This document shows positions 12,721-21,755 of a DNA stretch of 64,000 nucleotides, piece after piece (position 1 is the stretch's first letter; each line of letters begins with the position of its first letter). Made by a program: the position numbers and the translations under genes. Origin of the DNA: Reyranella sp. (GTDB lineage Bacteria > Pseudomonadota > Alphaproteobacteria > Reyranellales > Reyranellaceae); NCBI GenBank assembly GCA_019750135.1, contig JAIEOV010000058.1:59053-123052 (forward strand). Direction: 5' to 3'. The notes below the pieces were generated by a model. The model did no database searches and was not told where the DNA came from. It worked only from the letters and a program-made list of their open reading frames with translations.

Positions 12721-14087
12721 CCCGCTTCCGCTCGATCCTCTCGCGCGTCGTGGCGCTGCACGTCGCCGCGATCGCGGTCATCTCGGTCGTGATGCCGCTG
12801 GCGCTCTACTGGCTGCTCAACGAGGCGGCCAACGGCCTGCATCGCGACGTCCTGCGCAGCCAGGCGGTGACCATCGGCGGCTTCCTGAGGCCGCTCGCGA
12901 ACGGCGTGGTGCTCGACATCCCGCCCGAGCTGGAGCCGCTCTATGCCGGCAGCTACGGCCTCTATTCCTACGCCGTGCTCGATTCCGCGGGCAAAGTCCT
13001 GTTCTCGTCGCGCAACGACGGCACCGCGCTGTTCCCGCTCAAGGAGACGCACAGCGGCGACTGGCAGATGCGCCGGCGCAGCACGGGCTCGGTGCTGTTC
13101 GGCGTCACCGTGGCGCGCACCATCGACGGCCGCACCTACCTGGTCCAGGTGGCGCAGGACCTGTCGCATCGCGACGTCATCATCGACGACATCGTCGCCT
13201 CGTTCTTCCCCAGCGTCGCCTGGATCACCTTTCCGTTGCTGCTGGCGCTGCTGCTGATCGACATCATGATCTTCCGCCGGGCGCTGAAGCCGGTGCGCGA
13301 GGCCTCGACGACGGCCGCCGCGATCGGCCCGACCAGCACCGACGTGCGCCTGCCCGAGGCGGCGATGCCGAGCGAGATCGTGCCGCTGGTCCACGCCGTC
13401 AACCAGGCGCTCGATCGCCTCGAGCGCGGGTTCCGCGCCCAGCGCGACTTCACCGGCGACATGGCGCACGAGCTGCGCACGCCGCTCACCATCATCCGCG
13501 CCCGCGTCGATTCGCTGGAGCCCGGCCCCCTGCGCGAGGAGCTGCGCAAGGATCTCGAGAACATGACGCACATCGTCAACCAGGTGCTCGACATCGCCGA
13601 GCTCGAAAGCTTCATCGTCGCCGGTGACGCCCGCGCCGACCTGCAAGCGGTCTGCGCCGAAGCCGTCGCCTTCATGGCACCCGTTGCCGTGGCCCAGTCC
13701 AAGAACATCGCGCTGGGCGGCAGCGAGGAGCCGGTCTGGGTGGTCGGCCATTCCGAGGCGCTGTTCCGGGCCGTGCGCAACCTGATCGAGAACGCCATCC
13801 GCCACGCGCCGACCGGCGGCTCGGTCGAGGTCGAGGTCTCGGCCGACGGCACGGTGCGCGTGCTCGACGACGGGCCGGGCGTCGCCGAGGCCGAGCGCGA
13901 GCGGATCTTCCGGCGCTTCTGGCGGCGCGACCGCACGAAGGCCGAAAGCCGTGGCCTGGGGCTGGCGATCGTGGCCCGCGTCGCCGAGACCCACGACGGC
14001 AGCGTCACGGTCGAGAACCGGCCGACCGGCGGCGCCGCCTTCACCTTGCGCCTGCGGCCGGCGGCCGGCTTGACCGGCGCGAAATGA
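12717..14087 (+). CDS. TctE-like sensor histidine kinase
   Basis: A 456-residue inner-membrane kinase. Two membrane segments (about 12-33 and 166-186) flank a periplasmic sensor of about 130 residues that resembles the 2CSK_N domain of TctE/QseC-type kinases. Then come a HAMP-like linker, the H-box FTGDMAHELRTPL (His251), an N-box NLIENAIRHAP, a DDGPGV G1 box and a late GLGLAIVARVAE G2 box, so all kinase motifs are intact. It starts at GTG 12717 within the stop of the response regulator. The signal is unknown; organic acids are the usual ligand class for TctE relatives. Confidence 0.9.
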   Translation: MTRFRSILSRVVALHVAAIAVISVVMPLALYWLLNEAANGLHRDVLRSQAVTIGGFLRPLANGVVLDIPPELEPLYAGSYGLYSYAVLDSAGKVLFSSRNDGTALFPLKETHSGDWQMRRRSTGSVLFGVTVARTIDGRTYLVQVAQDLSHRDVIIDDIVASFFPSVAWITFPLLLALLLIDIMIFRRALKPVREASTTAAAIGPTSTDVRLPEAAMPSEIVPLVHAVNQALDRLERGFRAQRDFTGDMAHELRTPLTIIRARVDSLEPGPLREELRKDLENMTHIVNQVLDIAELESFIVAGDARADLQAVCAEAVAFMAPVAVAQSKNIALGGSEEPVWVVGHSEALFRAVRNLIENAIRHAPTGGSVEVEVSADGTVRVLDDGPGVAEAERERIFRRFWRRDRTKAESRGLGLAIVARVAETHDGSVTVENRPTGGAAFTLRLRPAAGLTGAK

Positions 14088-14177
14088 CTGTGGCTATCTG
14101 CCTATCGGAACGCCGCAAAGGCCCAGAATAACAAGCGGGCAATCAAATGAAGGCGGTCCCAGGGAGTGGGAGCAGGG

Positions 14178-16157
14178 ATGACGACGGGAACGGCCGATAG
14201 CGCGACCGACGCTCGGGACACGTTTCCCAAGCTTTTGGCCGAGCGCGCCCGGATGAGCCCCGATCGGCCGGCCTATCGCGAAAAGGAATACGGCATCTGG
14301 CAGAGCCACAGCTGGGGCCATGTCGCGGCCGAGATCCGCCTGTTCGCCGCCGGCCTGGCCGATCTCGGCTTCCGCCGCGGCGATCGCCTGATCGTGGTCG
14401 GCGACAACCGTCCCTTGCTCTACTGGTCGATGTGCGCCGCACAGTCGCTGGGCGGCGTGCCGGTGCCGGTCTACCAGGATTCGGTGGCCGACGAGCTCGC
14501 CTACGTCGTTGAGCATGCCGGCGCGCGCTTCGCCCTGGCCGAGAACCAGGAGCAGGTCGACAAGCTGCTGGAGATCCAGAAGAAGGTGCCGACGCTCGAG
14601 GTCGTGATCTACCAGGACCCGCGCGGGCTCAGGCACTATACGGGCCTGCTGTCGACTGCCGAAGTGCAGGCACGCGGCGCCAAGCGGCTGGAGACGACGC
14701 CCGATCTCGTCTCTGCCGAGGTCGCTCGCGGCCGCGGCTCGGACGATGCCATCATGCTCTACACGTCGGGCACGACGGGCCGGCCCAAGGGCGCGGTCCT
14801 GAGCTACGACAACCTGATCTGGGCGGCCACGGCCGGCGCCGAATTCGACGGCCTGAAGGAAGGCGACGAGCTCCTGTCCTATCTGCCGATGGCGTGGGTC
14901 GGCGACCACATCTTCTCCTACGCCCAGTGCTACGTGGTCGGGCTGGTGGTGAACTGCCCCGAATCGGCGGCCACGGTGATGACCGACCTGCGCGAGATCG
15001 GCCCGACCTATTACTTTGCGCCGCCCCGCGTGCTGGAAAACCTGATCACCCAGGTGACGATCCGCATGGAGGATGCGGGCTTCATCAAGCGCCGGCTGTT
15101 CCAGTTCTTCATGGGCGTGGCGCGCAAGGTCGGGCCCAACCTGCTCGACGGCCGGCCGGTGTCGCTGCTCGATCGCCTGCTCTACGCCCTGGGCAACCTG
15201 CTGATCTACGGGCCGCTCAAGAACACGCTGGGCATGAGCCGCGTGCGCGTCGCCTATACGGCGGGCGAGGCGGTGGGGCCGGAGATCTTCAACTTCTATC
15301 GCGCGCTCGGCGTGAACATGAAGCAGCTCTACGGCCAGACCGAGGCCTCGGTGTTCGTCACCATCCATCCCAACGGCGAGGTCTTCCCTGATACGGTCGG
15401 CAAGCCGGTGGCCAATGTCGAGCTCAGGATCGCCGAGTCGGGCGAGGTGCTCTATCGCAGCCCCGGCGTGTTCAAGGAGTATTTCAAGAACCCGCAGGCG
15501 ACCAACGACACCAAGACCGAAGACGGCTGGGTCCATACCGGCGATGCGGGCTACCTCGACGACCGCGGGCATCTCCGCATCATCGATCGCGCCAAGGACG
15601 TCGGGAAGCTGAACGACGGCACGCTGTTCGCGCCCAAGTTCATCGAGAACAAGCTGAAGTTCTTCCCGCACATCAACGAGGCGGTGGCGTTCGGCCATGG
15701 TTGCGATTTCGTCGCGGTGTTCGTCAATATCGACATGACGGCGGTCGGCGACTGGGCCGAGCGGCGCAACCTCGCCTACGCGAGCTACCAGGAGCTGGCG
15801 GCGCGCAAGGAGGTCTACGACCTGGTGCAAAGCGAGATCGAGCGTGTCAACCGCGACCTCGCCGCCGATCCGCGCATGGCCGGCGCGCAGATCCGCCGAT
15901 TTCTTATTTTGCACAAGGCGCTCGATGCCGACGATGGCGAGCTCACGCGCACCAACAAGGTGCGCCGCGGTTTCATCGGCGAGCGCTACAAGCCCCTGGT
16001 CGACGCGCTCTACGGCAACGCCCGCTCGGCCAACATCAAGGTCGACGTCACTTTCGAGGACGGCCGCAAGGGCTCGATCGAGGGCGACGTCGAGATCCGC
16101 GACCTGGCGCCCCATCCTGGCGCTGGCGTCGCGCTGCCGCTCAGGAAGGCGAGCTGA
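14178..16157 (+). CDS. Long-chain/aromatic acyl-CoA synthetase linked to Liv-type ABC operon
   Basis: A 659-residue AMP-forming CoA ligase. The ATP/AMP P-loop is YTSGTTGRPKGAVLSY, the adenine motif is LYGQTEASVF, and DGWVHTGDAGYLDDRGHLRIIDRAKD is the hinge segment. It resembles FAA1-type ligases but ends in a family-specific C-terminus without the usual GKILR lysine motif (NKVRRGFIGERY instead). ATG 14178 follows an agcaggg site. It is the first gene of a run ending with the LivF homologue, with 5 bases to the next ATPase gene. The linkage suggests that the imported ligand is a carboxylic acid that is made into a CoA thioester on entry. Confidence 0.87.
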   Translation: MTTGTADSATDARDTFPKLLAERARMSPDRPAYREKEYGIWQSHSWGHVAAEIRLFAAGLADLGFRRGDRLIVVGDNRPLLYWSMCAAQSLGGVPVPVYQDSVADELAYVVEHAGARFALAENQEQVDKLLEIQKKVPTLEVVIYQDPRGLRHYTGLLSTAEVQARGAKRLETTPDLVSAEVARGRGSDDAIMLYTSGTTGRPKGAVLSYDNLIWAATAGAEFDGLKEGDELLSYLPMAWVGDHIFSYAQCYVVGLVVNCPESAATVMTDLREIGPTYYFAPPRVLENLITQVTIRMEDAGFIKRRLFQFFMGVARKVGPNLLDGRPVSLLDRLLYALGNLLIYGPLKNTLGMSRVRVAYTAGEAVGPEIFNFYRALGVNMKQLYGQTEASVFVTIHPNGEVFPDTVGKPVANVELRIAESGEVLYRSPGVFKEYFKNPQATNDTKTEDGWVHTGDAGYLDDRGHLRIIDRAKDVGKLNDGTLFAPKFIENKLKFFPHINEAVAFGHGCDFVAVFVNIDMTAVGDWAERRNLAYASYQELAARKEVYDLVQSEIERVNRDLAADPRMAGAQIRRFLILHKALDADDGELTRTNKVRRGFIGERYKPLVDALYGNARSANIKVDVTFEDGRKGSIEGDVEIRDLAPHPGAGVALPLRKAS

Positions 16158-16162
16158 GCCCG

Positions 16163-16954
16163 ATGGCCCCGCGTACCCGTTTCTTCAACGAAGTGCTGCT
16201 GTCGGTCGAGAACATCAGCCTGTCGTTCGGCGGCGTGAAGGCATTGTCCGACATCAGTTTCGACATCGCCAGGGGCGAGATCCGCGCCATCATCGGGCCC
16301 AACGGCGCGGGCAAGTCGTCGATGCTGAACTGCATCAACGGCTTCTATCATCCGCAGCAAGGTGCCATCACCTACAAGGGCGTGCGCCGCAGCCAGATGC
16401 GCCCGCACGAGGCGGCCGAGCAGGGCATCGCCCGGACCTTCCAGAACATCGCGTTGTTCCGCGGCATGTCGACCCTCGACAACATCATGACCGGACGCAA
16501 CCTGCGCATGAAGACCGGCCTGTTCTGGCAGGCCTTGCGCATCGGACCGGCCGAGCGCGAGGAGATCGAGCACCGCCAGGCGGTCGAGAAGATCATCGAT
16601 TTCCTCGAGATCCAGCACATCCGCAAGGTGCCGGTCGGCCAGCTGCCCTACGGCCTGCAGAAGCGCGTCGAGCTCGGCCGCGCGCTCGCCGCCCAGCCCG
16701 AGCTGCTGCTGCTCGACGAGCCGATGGCCGGCATGAACATCGAGGAGAAGCAGGACATGTGCCGCTTCGTGCTCGACGTGAACGACGAGTTCGGCACGAC
16801 GATCTGCCTGATCGAGCACGACATGGGCGTCGTCATGGACATCTCCGACCGCGTCGTCGTCCTCGACTACGGCAAGAAGATCGGCGACGGCGTGCCCGAC
16901 GAGATCAAGAGCAACCAGGCGGTGATCGACGCCTATTTGGGAGTGTCGCACTGA
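16163..16954 (+). CDS. livG: Branched-chain amino acid-type ABC transporter ATPase (LivG-like)
   Basis: A 263-residue cytoplasmic ATPase that drives import through the LivHM-type permeases encoded next. Walker A is GPNGAGKSSML, the Q-loop is RTFQNIALF, the signature is LPYGLQKRVELGRAL (the Pro-Tyr variant common in LivG), Walker B is LLLLDEPMAGMN and the switch His is in LIEHDMGVVMD. I use ATG 16163 because the longer ORF-track form runs through the ligase gene in another frame. Liv-type systems carry amino acids, amides, urea or aromatic acids; the neighbouring CoA ligase favours an organic acid. A family B palindrome separates it from livH. Confidence 0.92.
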   Translation: MAPRTRFFNEVLLSVENISLSFGGVKALSDISFDIARGEIRAIIGPNGAGKSSMLNCINGFYHPQQGAITYKGVRRSQMRPHEAAEQGIARTFQNIALFRGMSTLDNIMTGRNLRMKTGLFWQALRIGPAEREEIEHRQAVEKIIDFLEIQHIRKVPVGQLPYGLQKRVELGRALAAQPELLLLDEPMAGMNIEEKQDMCRFVLDVNDEFGTTICLIEHDMGVVMDISDRVVVLDYGKKIGDGVPDEIKSNQAVIDAYLGVSH

Positions 16955-16971
16955 TGTTGCTCCGCGCACCC

Positions 16972-17040
16972 TGTCATCCCGAGCGTAGCGAGGGACCTTT
17001 CCTGTCGCCCCAAAGGTCCCTCGCTTCGCTCGGGATGACA
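16972..17040. repeat. Palindromic repeat, family B copy 1, in operon spacer
   Basis: Inverted repeat of two 29-base arms: 16972-17000 begins tgtcatcccgagcgtagcga and 17012-17040 is its complement with a single difference (tagcga against ttcgct). It fills most of the gap between livG and livH. Related copies occur at 31827-31903 and 41463-41585. The arms could form a stable hairpin in the mRNA and change the relative expression of the upstream ATPase and downstream permeases. Confidence 0.85.
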
Positions 17041-17069
17041 GCGGGGCTGTCGAAAGGGAGTGCGCCTTA

Positions 17070-17996
17070 ATGGGTTTCTTCCTCGAGGTCCTGATCGGCG
17101 GGCTGCTGGCGGGCGTTCTCTACTCGCTGGTCGCCCTGGGCTTCGTGCTGATCTTCAAGGCGTCGGGCGTGTTCAACTTCGCCCAGGGCGCCATGGTGCT
17201 GACCGCGGCGCTGGCCCTGGTGCGCACGCTCGACATCGCCCAGAAGGAATGGCACTGGCCGTTCTGGCTCGCCTTGGTCGCGGGCTTCCTGTTCGCCGCC
17301 TGCGTCATGGCCGTCATCGCCTGGGCGTCGGAGCGGCTGGTGCTGCGCAAGCTGGTGAACCAGGAAGGCATCATCCTGTTCATGGCGACCATCGGCATGA
17401 CCTTCTTCATCGAGGGCCTTGCCCAGACCGTGTTCGGCGCCGACGTCTATCCCCTCAATATCGGCTTGCCCAAGGAGCCGATCTTCATCCTCGAATCGGT
17501 GTTCGACGGCGGCATCCTGGTGAACGAGCTCGACATCTGGGCCGCCGTCATCGCCGGCCTCCTGGTGGCGGGCCTGGCGCTGTTCTTCCAGAAGACGCGC
17601 ATCGGCCGCGCGCTGCGCGCCGTCGCCGACGATCACGCGGCCGCCCAGTCGGTCGGCATCCCACTCAACCAGATCTGGTTCATCGTCTGGCTGGTGGCGG
17701 GCCTCGTCGCCCTGGCCGCCGGCGCGGTGTGGGGCAGCAAGCTCGGCGTGCAGTTCTCGCTGACGCTGCTGGCGTTGAAGGCGCTGCCGGTGCTGATCCT
17801 GGGCGGCTTCACCTCGGTGCCGGGCGCCATCATCGGCGGGCTGATCATCGGCGCCGGCGAGAAGCTCGCCGAGGTCTTCCTCGGGCCGTCGATGGGCGGC
17901 GGCATCGAGATCTGGTTCGCTTACGTCCTGGCGCTTCTGTTCCTGCTGGTCAGGCCGCAGGGCCTGTTCGGCGAGCGCATCATCGAGCGCGTATAG
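17070..17996 (+). CDS. livH: Liv-type ABC transporter permease (LivH-like)
   Basis: A 308-residue polytopic inner-membrane permease. The N-terminus GGLLAGVLYSLVALGFVLIFKASGVFNFAQGAM is the hallmark LivH opening. The conserved cytoplasmic loop GRALRAVADDHAAAQSVGI contacts the ATPase, and the C-terminus (GERIIERV) is also typical. Roughly eight hydrophobic segments are visible. It pairs with the LivM-like gene 12 bases downstream to form the membrane channel. The start ATG 17070 is preceded by a gaaagggag ribosome site located just after the family B palindrome. Confidence 0.93.
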   Translation: MGFFLEVLIGGLLAGVLYSLVALGFVLIFKASGVFNFAQGAMVLTAALALVRTLDIAQKEWHWPFWLALVAGFLFAACVMAVIAWASERLVLRKLVNQEGIILFMATIGMTFFIEGLAQTVFGADVYPLNIGLPKEPIFILESVFDGGILVNELDIWAAVIAGLLVAGLALFFQKTRIGRALRAVADDHAAAQSVGIPLNQIWFIVWLVAGLVALAAGAVWGSKLGVQFSLTLLALKALPVLILGGFTSVPGAIIGGLIIGAGEKLAEVFLGPSMGGGIEIWFAYVLALLFLLVRPQGLFGERIIERV

Positions 17997-18008
17997 GGGA
18001 GGCGGGTC

Positions 18009-19085
18009 GTGTTCTATCGCGAGGCCGGCCAGTTCAAGGTGAGCTACGAGGCGGACCAGGCGGTCTTCCCGATCGCGCAGGACCGCATCGCCATGCTGGC
18101 CCTGCTGCTGATCGCCTTCTTCGTCGTGCCGTTCGTGGCGAGCGAGTACGTCTATCGCGCGGTGCTGATCCCGGTCGTGATCCTGTCGCTGGCGGCGATC
18201 GGCCTGAACGTGCTGATGGGCTATTGCGGCCAGGTCTCCTTGGGTTCCGGCGCCTTCATGGCGGTCGGCGCCTATGCCGCCTACAACTTCGCCATCCGCC
18301 TGCCGTTCCTCAATCCGTTCGTCTGCATCCTGCTGGGCGGCTTCGTCGCGGCCGGAGTCGGCATCGCCTTCGGCGTGCCGAGTCTGCGCATCAAGGGTTT
18401 CTATCTCGCCTGCGCCACGCTCGCCGCGCAATTCTTCGCCGACTGGGCCTTCCTGCGCATCAAGTGGTTCACCAACTACACGCCGTCGGGCTCGATCAAC
18501 GCCCCGCCGCTGCAGGTGTTGGGCTTCGACCTGTCGTCGCCGACCGCCAACTATGTCGTCTGCCTGGTCTTCACCGTCGTGCTGGCGATCGCCACCAAGA
18601 ACATCGTGCGCGGCCATGTCGGCCGGCAATGGATGGCGATCCGCGACATGGACATCGCGGCCGAGATCATCGGCGTGCGGCCGATGTACGCCAAGCTGAC
18701 GGCCTTCGCCGTGTCGTCGTTCCTGATCGGCGTCGCCGGCGGCCTGTGGGCCTTCGTCTATCTCGGTTCGTGGGAGCCTGCCGCCTTCTCGATCGACCGC
18801 TCCTTCCAGCTCATGTTCATGATCATCATCGGCGGGCTGGGCTCGATCCTGGGCAGCGTGCTGGGCGCCGCCTTCATCGTGCTGCTGCCGATCTTCCTCA
18901 ACCAGGCACTGCCGCCGTTCGGCGCCGTGTTCGGCTGGCGGATAAGCACCGCCACGGTCTCGCACTTCGAGGCGATGATCTTCGGCGCCCTGATCGTGTT
19001 CTTTCTGATCGTCGAGCCGCACGGGCTCGCGCGATTGTGGTCGGTGGCGAAGGAGAAGCTTCGGTTGTGGCCCTTCCCGCACTGA
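18009..19085 (+). CDS. livM: Liv-type ABC transporter permease (LivM-like)
   Basis: A 358-residue inner-membrane permease, partner of LivH. Characteristic stretches are LAAIGLNVLMGYCGQVSLGSGAFMAVGAYAA, the permease-ATPase loop VGRQWMAIRDMDIAAEIIGV, and the late IIIGGLGSILGSVLGAAFI with EPHGLARL at the end. About ten hydrophobic segments are visible. It begins at GTG 18009 behind a ggggaggcggg site. The N-terminal tail of about 30 residues before the first segment is somewhat long for LivM but seen in relatives. Confidence 0.93.
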   Translation: MFYREAGQFKVSYEADQAVFPIAQDRIAMLALLLIAFFVVPFVASEYVYRAVLIPVVILSLAAIGLNVLMGYCGQVSLGSGAFMAVGAYAAYNFAIRLPFLNPFVCILLGGFVAAGVGIAFGVPSLRIKGFYLACATLAAQFFADWAFLRIKWFTNYTPSGSINAPPLQVLGFDLSSPTANYVVCLVFTVVLAIATKNIVRGHVGRQWMAIRDMDIAAEIIGVRPMYAKLTAFAVSSFLIGVAGGLWAFVYLGSWEPAAFSIDRSFQLMFMIIIGGLGSILGSVLGAAFIVLLPIFLNQALPPFGAVFGWRISTATVSHFEAMIFGALIVFFLIVEPHGLARLWSVAKEKLRLWPFPH

Positions 19086-19152
19086 GCGGGACGGTCTAGG
19101 TTTTGGACAAGGGCGGCCTTCAGGGACCGTTCAACCAGTGAGGAGGAAACGA

Positions 19153-20478
19153 ATGGGTCTTCGCAAACTCGCGCTGCTCGGCGCGGCAATCGCCTCGGCG
19201 GGCGTCATCGTCGCAACGACGGCTCAGGCTCAGAACGAGCAGTTCATCCCGGGTCTGGTCTACCGGACCGGCGCTTACGCCCCCAACGGCATTCCCTTCG
19301 CCGACGGCGTGCGCGACTACATCACCATGCTCAACGAGCGTGACGGCGGCATCAACGGCGTGAAGATCGCGTTCGAGGAGTGCGAGACGGGCTACGCCAC
19401 CGACCGCGGCGTCGAATGCTACGAGCGCCTCAAGGGCAAGGGCCCGACGGGCGCCGCCTACTTCAGCCCGCTCAGCACAGGCATCACCTTCGCGCTCACC
19501 GAGAAGGCGCCGGGCGACAAGGTGCCGCTGATCACCATGGGCTATGGCCGCTCGGAGAGCCGCGACGGCTCGGTGTTCGAATGGAACTTCCCGCTGCTCG
19601 GCACCTACTGGACCGCGGCCAACGTCGCTGTCCAGCATATCGCGAAGGAGATCGGCGGCGCCGACAAGCTCAAGGGCAAGAAGATCGCGCTGCTCTATCA
19701 CGATTCGCCCTACGGCAAGGAGCCGATCGCGGCGCTCGAGGCGATGTCCAAGAAGTACGGCTTCGAGTTCCTGCCGATCCCGGTGCCGGCGCCGGGCAGC
19801 GAGCAGAAGTCGCAATGGCTGCAGATCCGCCAGCAGCGGCCGGACTACGTGCTGCTGTGGGGCTGGGGCGTCATGAACTCGGCGGCCGTCACCGAGGCGG
19901 GCAACGTCAACTACCCGCGCGACAAGATGATCGGCGTGTGGTGGTCGGGCGCCGAGCCCGACGTCGTGCCGGCCGGCGACAAGGGCGCGGGCTACAAGGC
20001 GCTGATGCTGCAGCATCCCGCCGGCAAGGCGGCGGTCTATGCCGACCTCGAGAAGTACGTCATCGGGCCGGGCAAGTCGCTGGCCAAGCCCGACGAGATC
20101 GGCTCGGTGCTGTACAACCGCGGCCTGATCAACTCCATGCTGGGCACCGAGTCGATCCGCACCGCCATGGCCAAGTACGGCAACAAGCCGATGACCGGCG
20201 AGCAGGTGCGCTGGGGCATCGAGCATCTCGACCTCACCGCCGATCGCATCAAGCAGCTCGGCTTCGAGGGCATGATCGGACCGATCAAGGTCTCCTGTTC
20301 CGATCACGAAGGCACGCGCCTGAGCCGTGTCCACCAGTGGGACGGCAAGAAGTGGAACGTGATCTCCGACTGGTACACGGCCGATGACACGATCCTTGCC
20401 CCGATGGTCAAGGACACCGCGGCCAAGTACGCGACCGAGAAGAAGATCACGCCGCGCGACTGCTCGAAGGAGAGCTGA
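19153..20478 (+). CDS. Liv-type ABC transporter periplasmic binding protein (LivK-like)
   Basis: A 441-residue periplasmic ligand-binding protein. ATG 19153, behind a strong aggaggaaac ribosome site, gives a clean signal peptide MGLRKLALLGAAIASAG ending near AQAQ. The mature part has the two-lobed type I receptor pattern, with GLVYRTGAYAPNGIPFADGVRDYITMLNERDGGINGVK at the start. It is longer than LivK (about 345 residues) and matches the group found with a CoA ligase and LivFGHM, where ligands are often aromatic or other organic acids rather than leucine. It captures substrate for the LivHM channel encoded upstream. Confidence 0.9.
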   Translation: MGLRKLALLGAAIASAGVIVATTAQAQNEQFIPGLVYRTGAYAPNGIPFADGVRDYITMLNERDGGINGVKIAFEECETGYATDRGVECYERLKGKGPTGAAYFSPLSTGITFALTEKAPGDKVPLITMGYGRSESRDGSVFEWNFPLLGTYWTAANVAVQHIAKEIGGADKLKGKKIALLYHDSPYGKEPIAALEAMSKKYGFEFLPIPVPAPGSEQKSQWLQIRQQRPDYVLLWGWGVMNSAAVTEAGNVNYPRDKMIGVWWSGAEPDVVPAGDKGAGYKALMLQHPAGKAAVYADLEKYVIGPGKSLAKPDEIGSVLYNRGLINSMLGTESIRTAMAKYGNKPMTGEQVRWGIEHLDLTADRIKQLGFEGMIGPIKVSCSDHEGTRLSRVHQWDGKKWNVISDWYTADDTILAPMVKDTAAKYATEKKITPRDCSKES

Positions 20479-20509
20479 GCATCGTGACAGCGACGAAGCG
20501 GGGGCGCGC

Positions 20510-21337
20510 GTGACCGCCCCCGCCCCCGCCCCGAATGCAGCCAACGTCATCGACGTGGCCAGCGTCGAGGTCATCTACAACCACGTCATCCTGGTGCTGA
20601 AGGGCGTGTCGCTCGCGGTGCCGGAAGGATCGATCGTGGCGCTGCTGGGCGCCAACGGCGCCGGCAAGTCGACGACGCTGAAGTCGATCTCCAACCTGCT
20701 CCTGGCCGAGCGCGGCGAGGTCACCAAGGGCCAGATCCATTGCCGCGGCGAGCGGGTCGACGGGCTGTCGCCCAACGATCTCGTGAAGCGCGGCGTCATC
20801 CAGGTGATGGAAGGCCGCCATTGCTTCGGCCATCTCACGGTCGAGGAGAACCTGCTGACCGGCGCGTTCATCCATGGCGGCAAGCGGCGTCAGATCGCCG
20901 ACGACCTGGAGAAGGTCTACCACTATTTCCCCCGGCTGAAGGTGCGGCGCTCGAGCCAGGCCGGCTACACCTCGGGCGGCGAGCAGCAGATGACGGCGAT
21001 CGGCCGCGCGCTGATGAGCCGGCCCAACACCATCCTGCTCGACGAGCCGTCGATGGGGCTGGCACCGCAGCTCGTCGAGGAGATCTTCGAGATCGTGAAG
21101 AACCTCAACGAGCAGGAAAGGGTTTCGATCCTGCTGGCCGAGCAGAACACCAACGTCGCCCTGCGCTACGCCCATTACGGCTACATCCTGGAGAACGGCC
21201 GCGTCGTGCTCGACGGCGACGCCGCCTCCCTGCGCGAGAACGAGGACGTGAAGGAGTTCTACCTCGGCATCGGCGGCGAGGGGCGCCGCTCGTTCCGCGA
21301 CGTCAAGCACTACCGGCGGCGCAAGCGCTGGCTTTAG
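20510..21337 (+). CDS. livF: Branched-chain amino acid-type ABC transporter ATPase (LivF-like)
   Basis: Second ATPase of the Liv-type importer, 275 residues. Walker A is LGANGAGKSTTL, the signature is TSGGEQQMTAIGRAL, Walker B is ILLDEPSMGLAP, and the segment LLAEQNTNVALRYAHYGYILENGRV is the typical LivF switch region. I use GTG 20510 (VTAPAPAPNAANVIDV); the ORF-track start is inside the binding-protein gene. There is a Pro/Ala-rich tail of about 12 residues before the first strand. It is the last gene of the run that begins with the acyl-CoA ligase. Confidence 0.92.
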   Translation: MTAPAPAPNAANVIDVASVEVIYNHVILVLKGVSLAVPEGSIVALLGANGAGKSTTLKSISNLLLAERGEVTKGQIHCRGERVDGLSPNDLVKRGVIQVMEGRHCFGHLTVEENLLTGAFIHGGKRRQIADDLEKVYHYFPRLKVRRSSQAGYTSGGEQQMTAIGRALMSRPNTILLDEPSMGLAPQLVEEIFEIVKNLNEQERVSILLAEQNTNVALRYAHYGYILENGRVVLDGDAASLRENEDVKEFYLGIGGEGRRSFRDVKHYRRRKRWL

Positions 21338-21389
21338 GGCTATCTCGCAGGTAATTGCCGCTCATGCGGGCACCGTCGATGCTCGCGGC

Positions 21390-21755
21390 ATGTGGACTGC
21401 TCTTGCCTTTGCCGTCGTCGGCGGCATTCATCTCATGCCGATCGCGCCGATATTCGTGCCCGAGACGCTGTCGCGCCTCTACGGCATTGCGCCCACCGAT
21501 TCGACGCTGCTGGTGCTGATGCGTCATCGCGCCGTGCTGCTGGCCCTGGTCGGCATCCTCTGTCTGTGGGCGGTCTGGTGGCCTGCGGTGCGACCGGCCG
21601 CTTTGCTGGCGGCCGCGATCAACACCGCAGGCTTCCTCGGTTTCTATGCGCTCTACGGCAATCCGGCGGGTGCCTTGCGCACCATCGCCATCGCCGACCT
21701 GATCGCACTGCCGCCGCTTGCCTTCGCCGCCTGGATGACGCTGCTGCGCGACTAG
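21390..21755 (+). CDS. Small four-helix membrane protein, unknown function
   Basis: A 121-residue hydrophobic protein with about four membrane segments: TALAFAVVGGIHLMP, VLLALVGILCLWAVWWP, LLAAAINTAGFLGFYAL and IADLIALPPLAFAAW. No motif allows a functional call. The segment GGIHLMPIAPIFVPETLSRLYG is the most distinctive part. It lies 52 bases after livF on the same strand and its stop overlaps the stop of the convergent SMR gene by 4 bases. High-GC codon use matches the neighbours, so it looks like a real resident gene. Confidence 0.65.
   Translation: MWTALAFAVVGGIHLMPIAPIFVPETLSRLYGIAPTDSTLLVLMRHRAVLLALVGILCLWAVWWPAVRPAALLAAAINTAGFLGFYALYGNPAGALRTIAIADLIALPPLAFAAWMTLLRD

Noticed and set aside
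16972-17040. Inverted repeats considered as CRISPR or as insertion-sequence ends
   Set aside because: There are no regularly spaced direct repeats with spacers, no cas genes, and no transposase between or near the arms; they are short palindromic repeats.
17067-19082. 671-residue minus-strand ORF across livH and livM
   Set aside because: Extremely rich in His, Gln, Asp and Glu, with no hydrophobic core; it is the complementary frame of two permeases.
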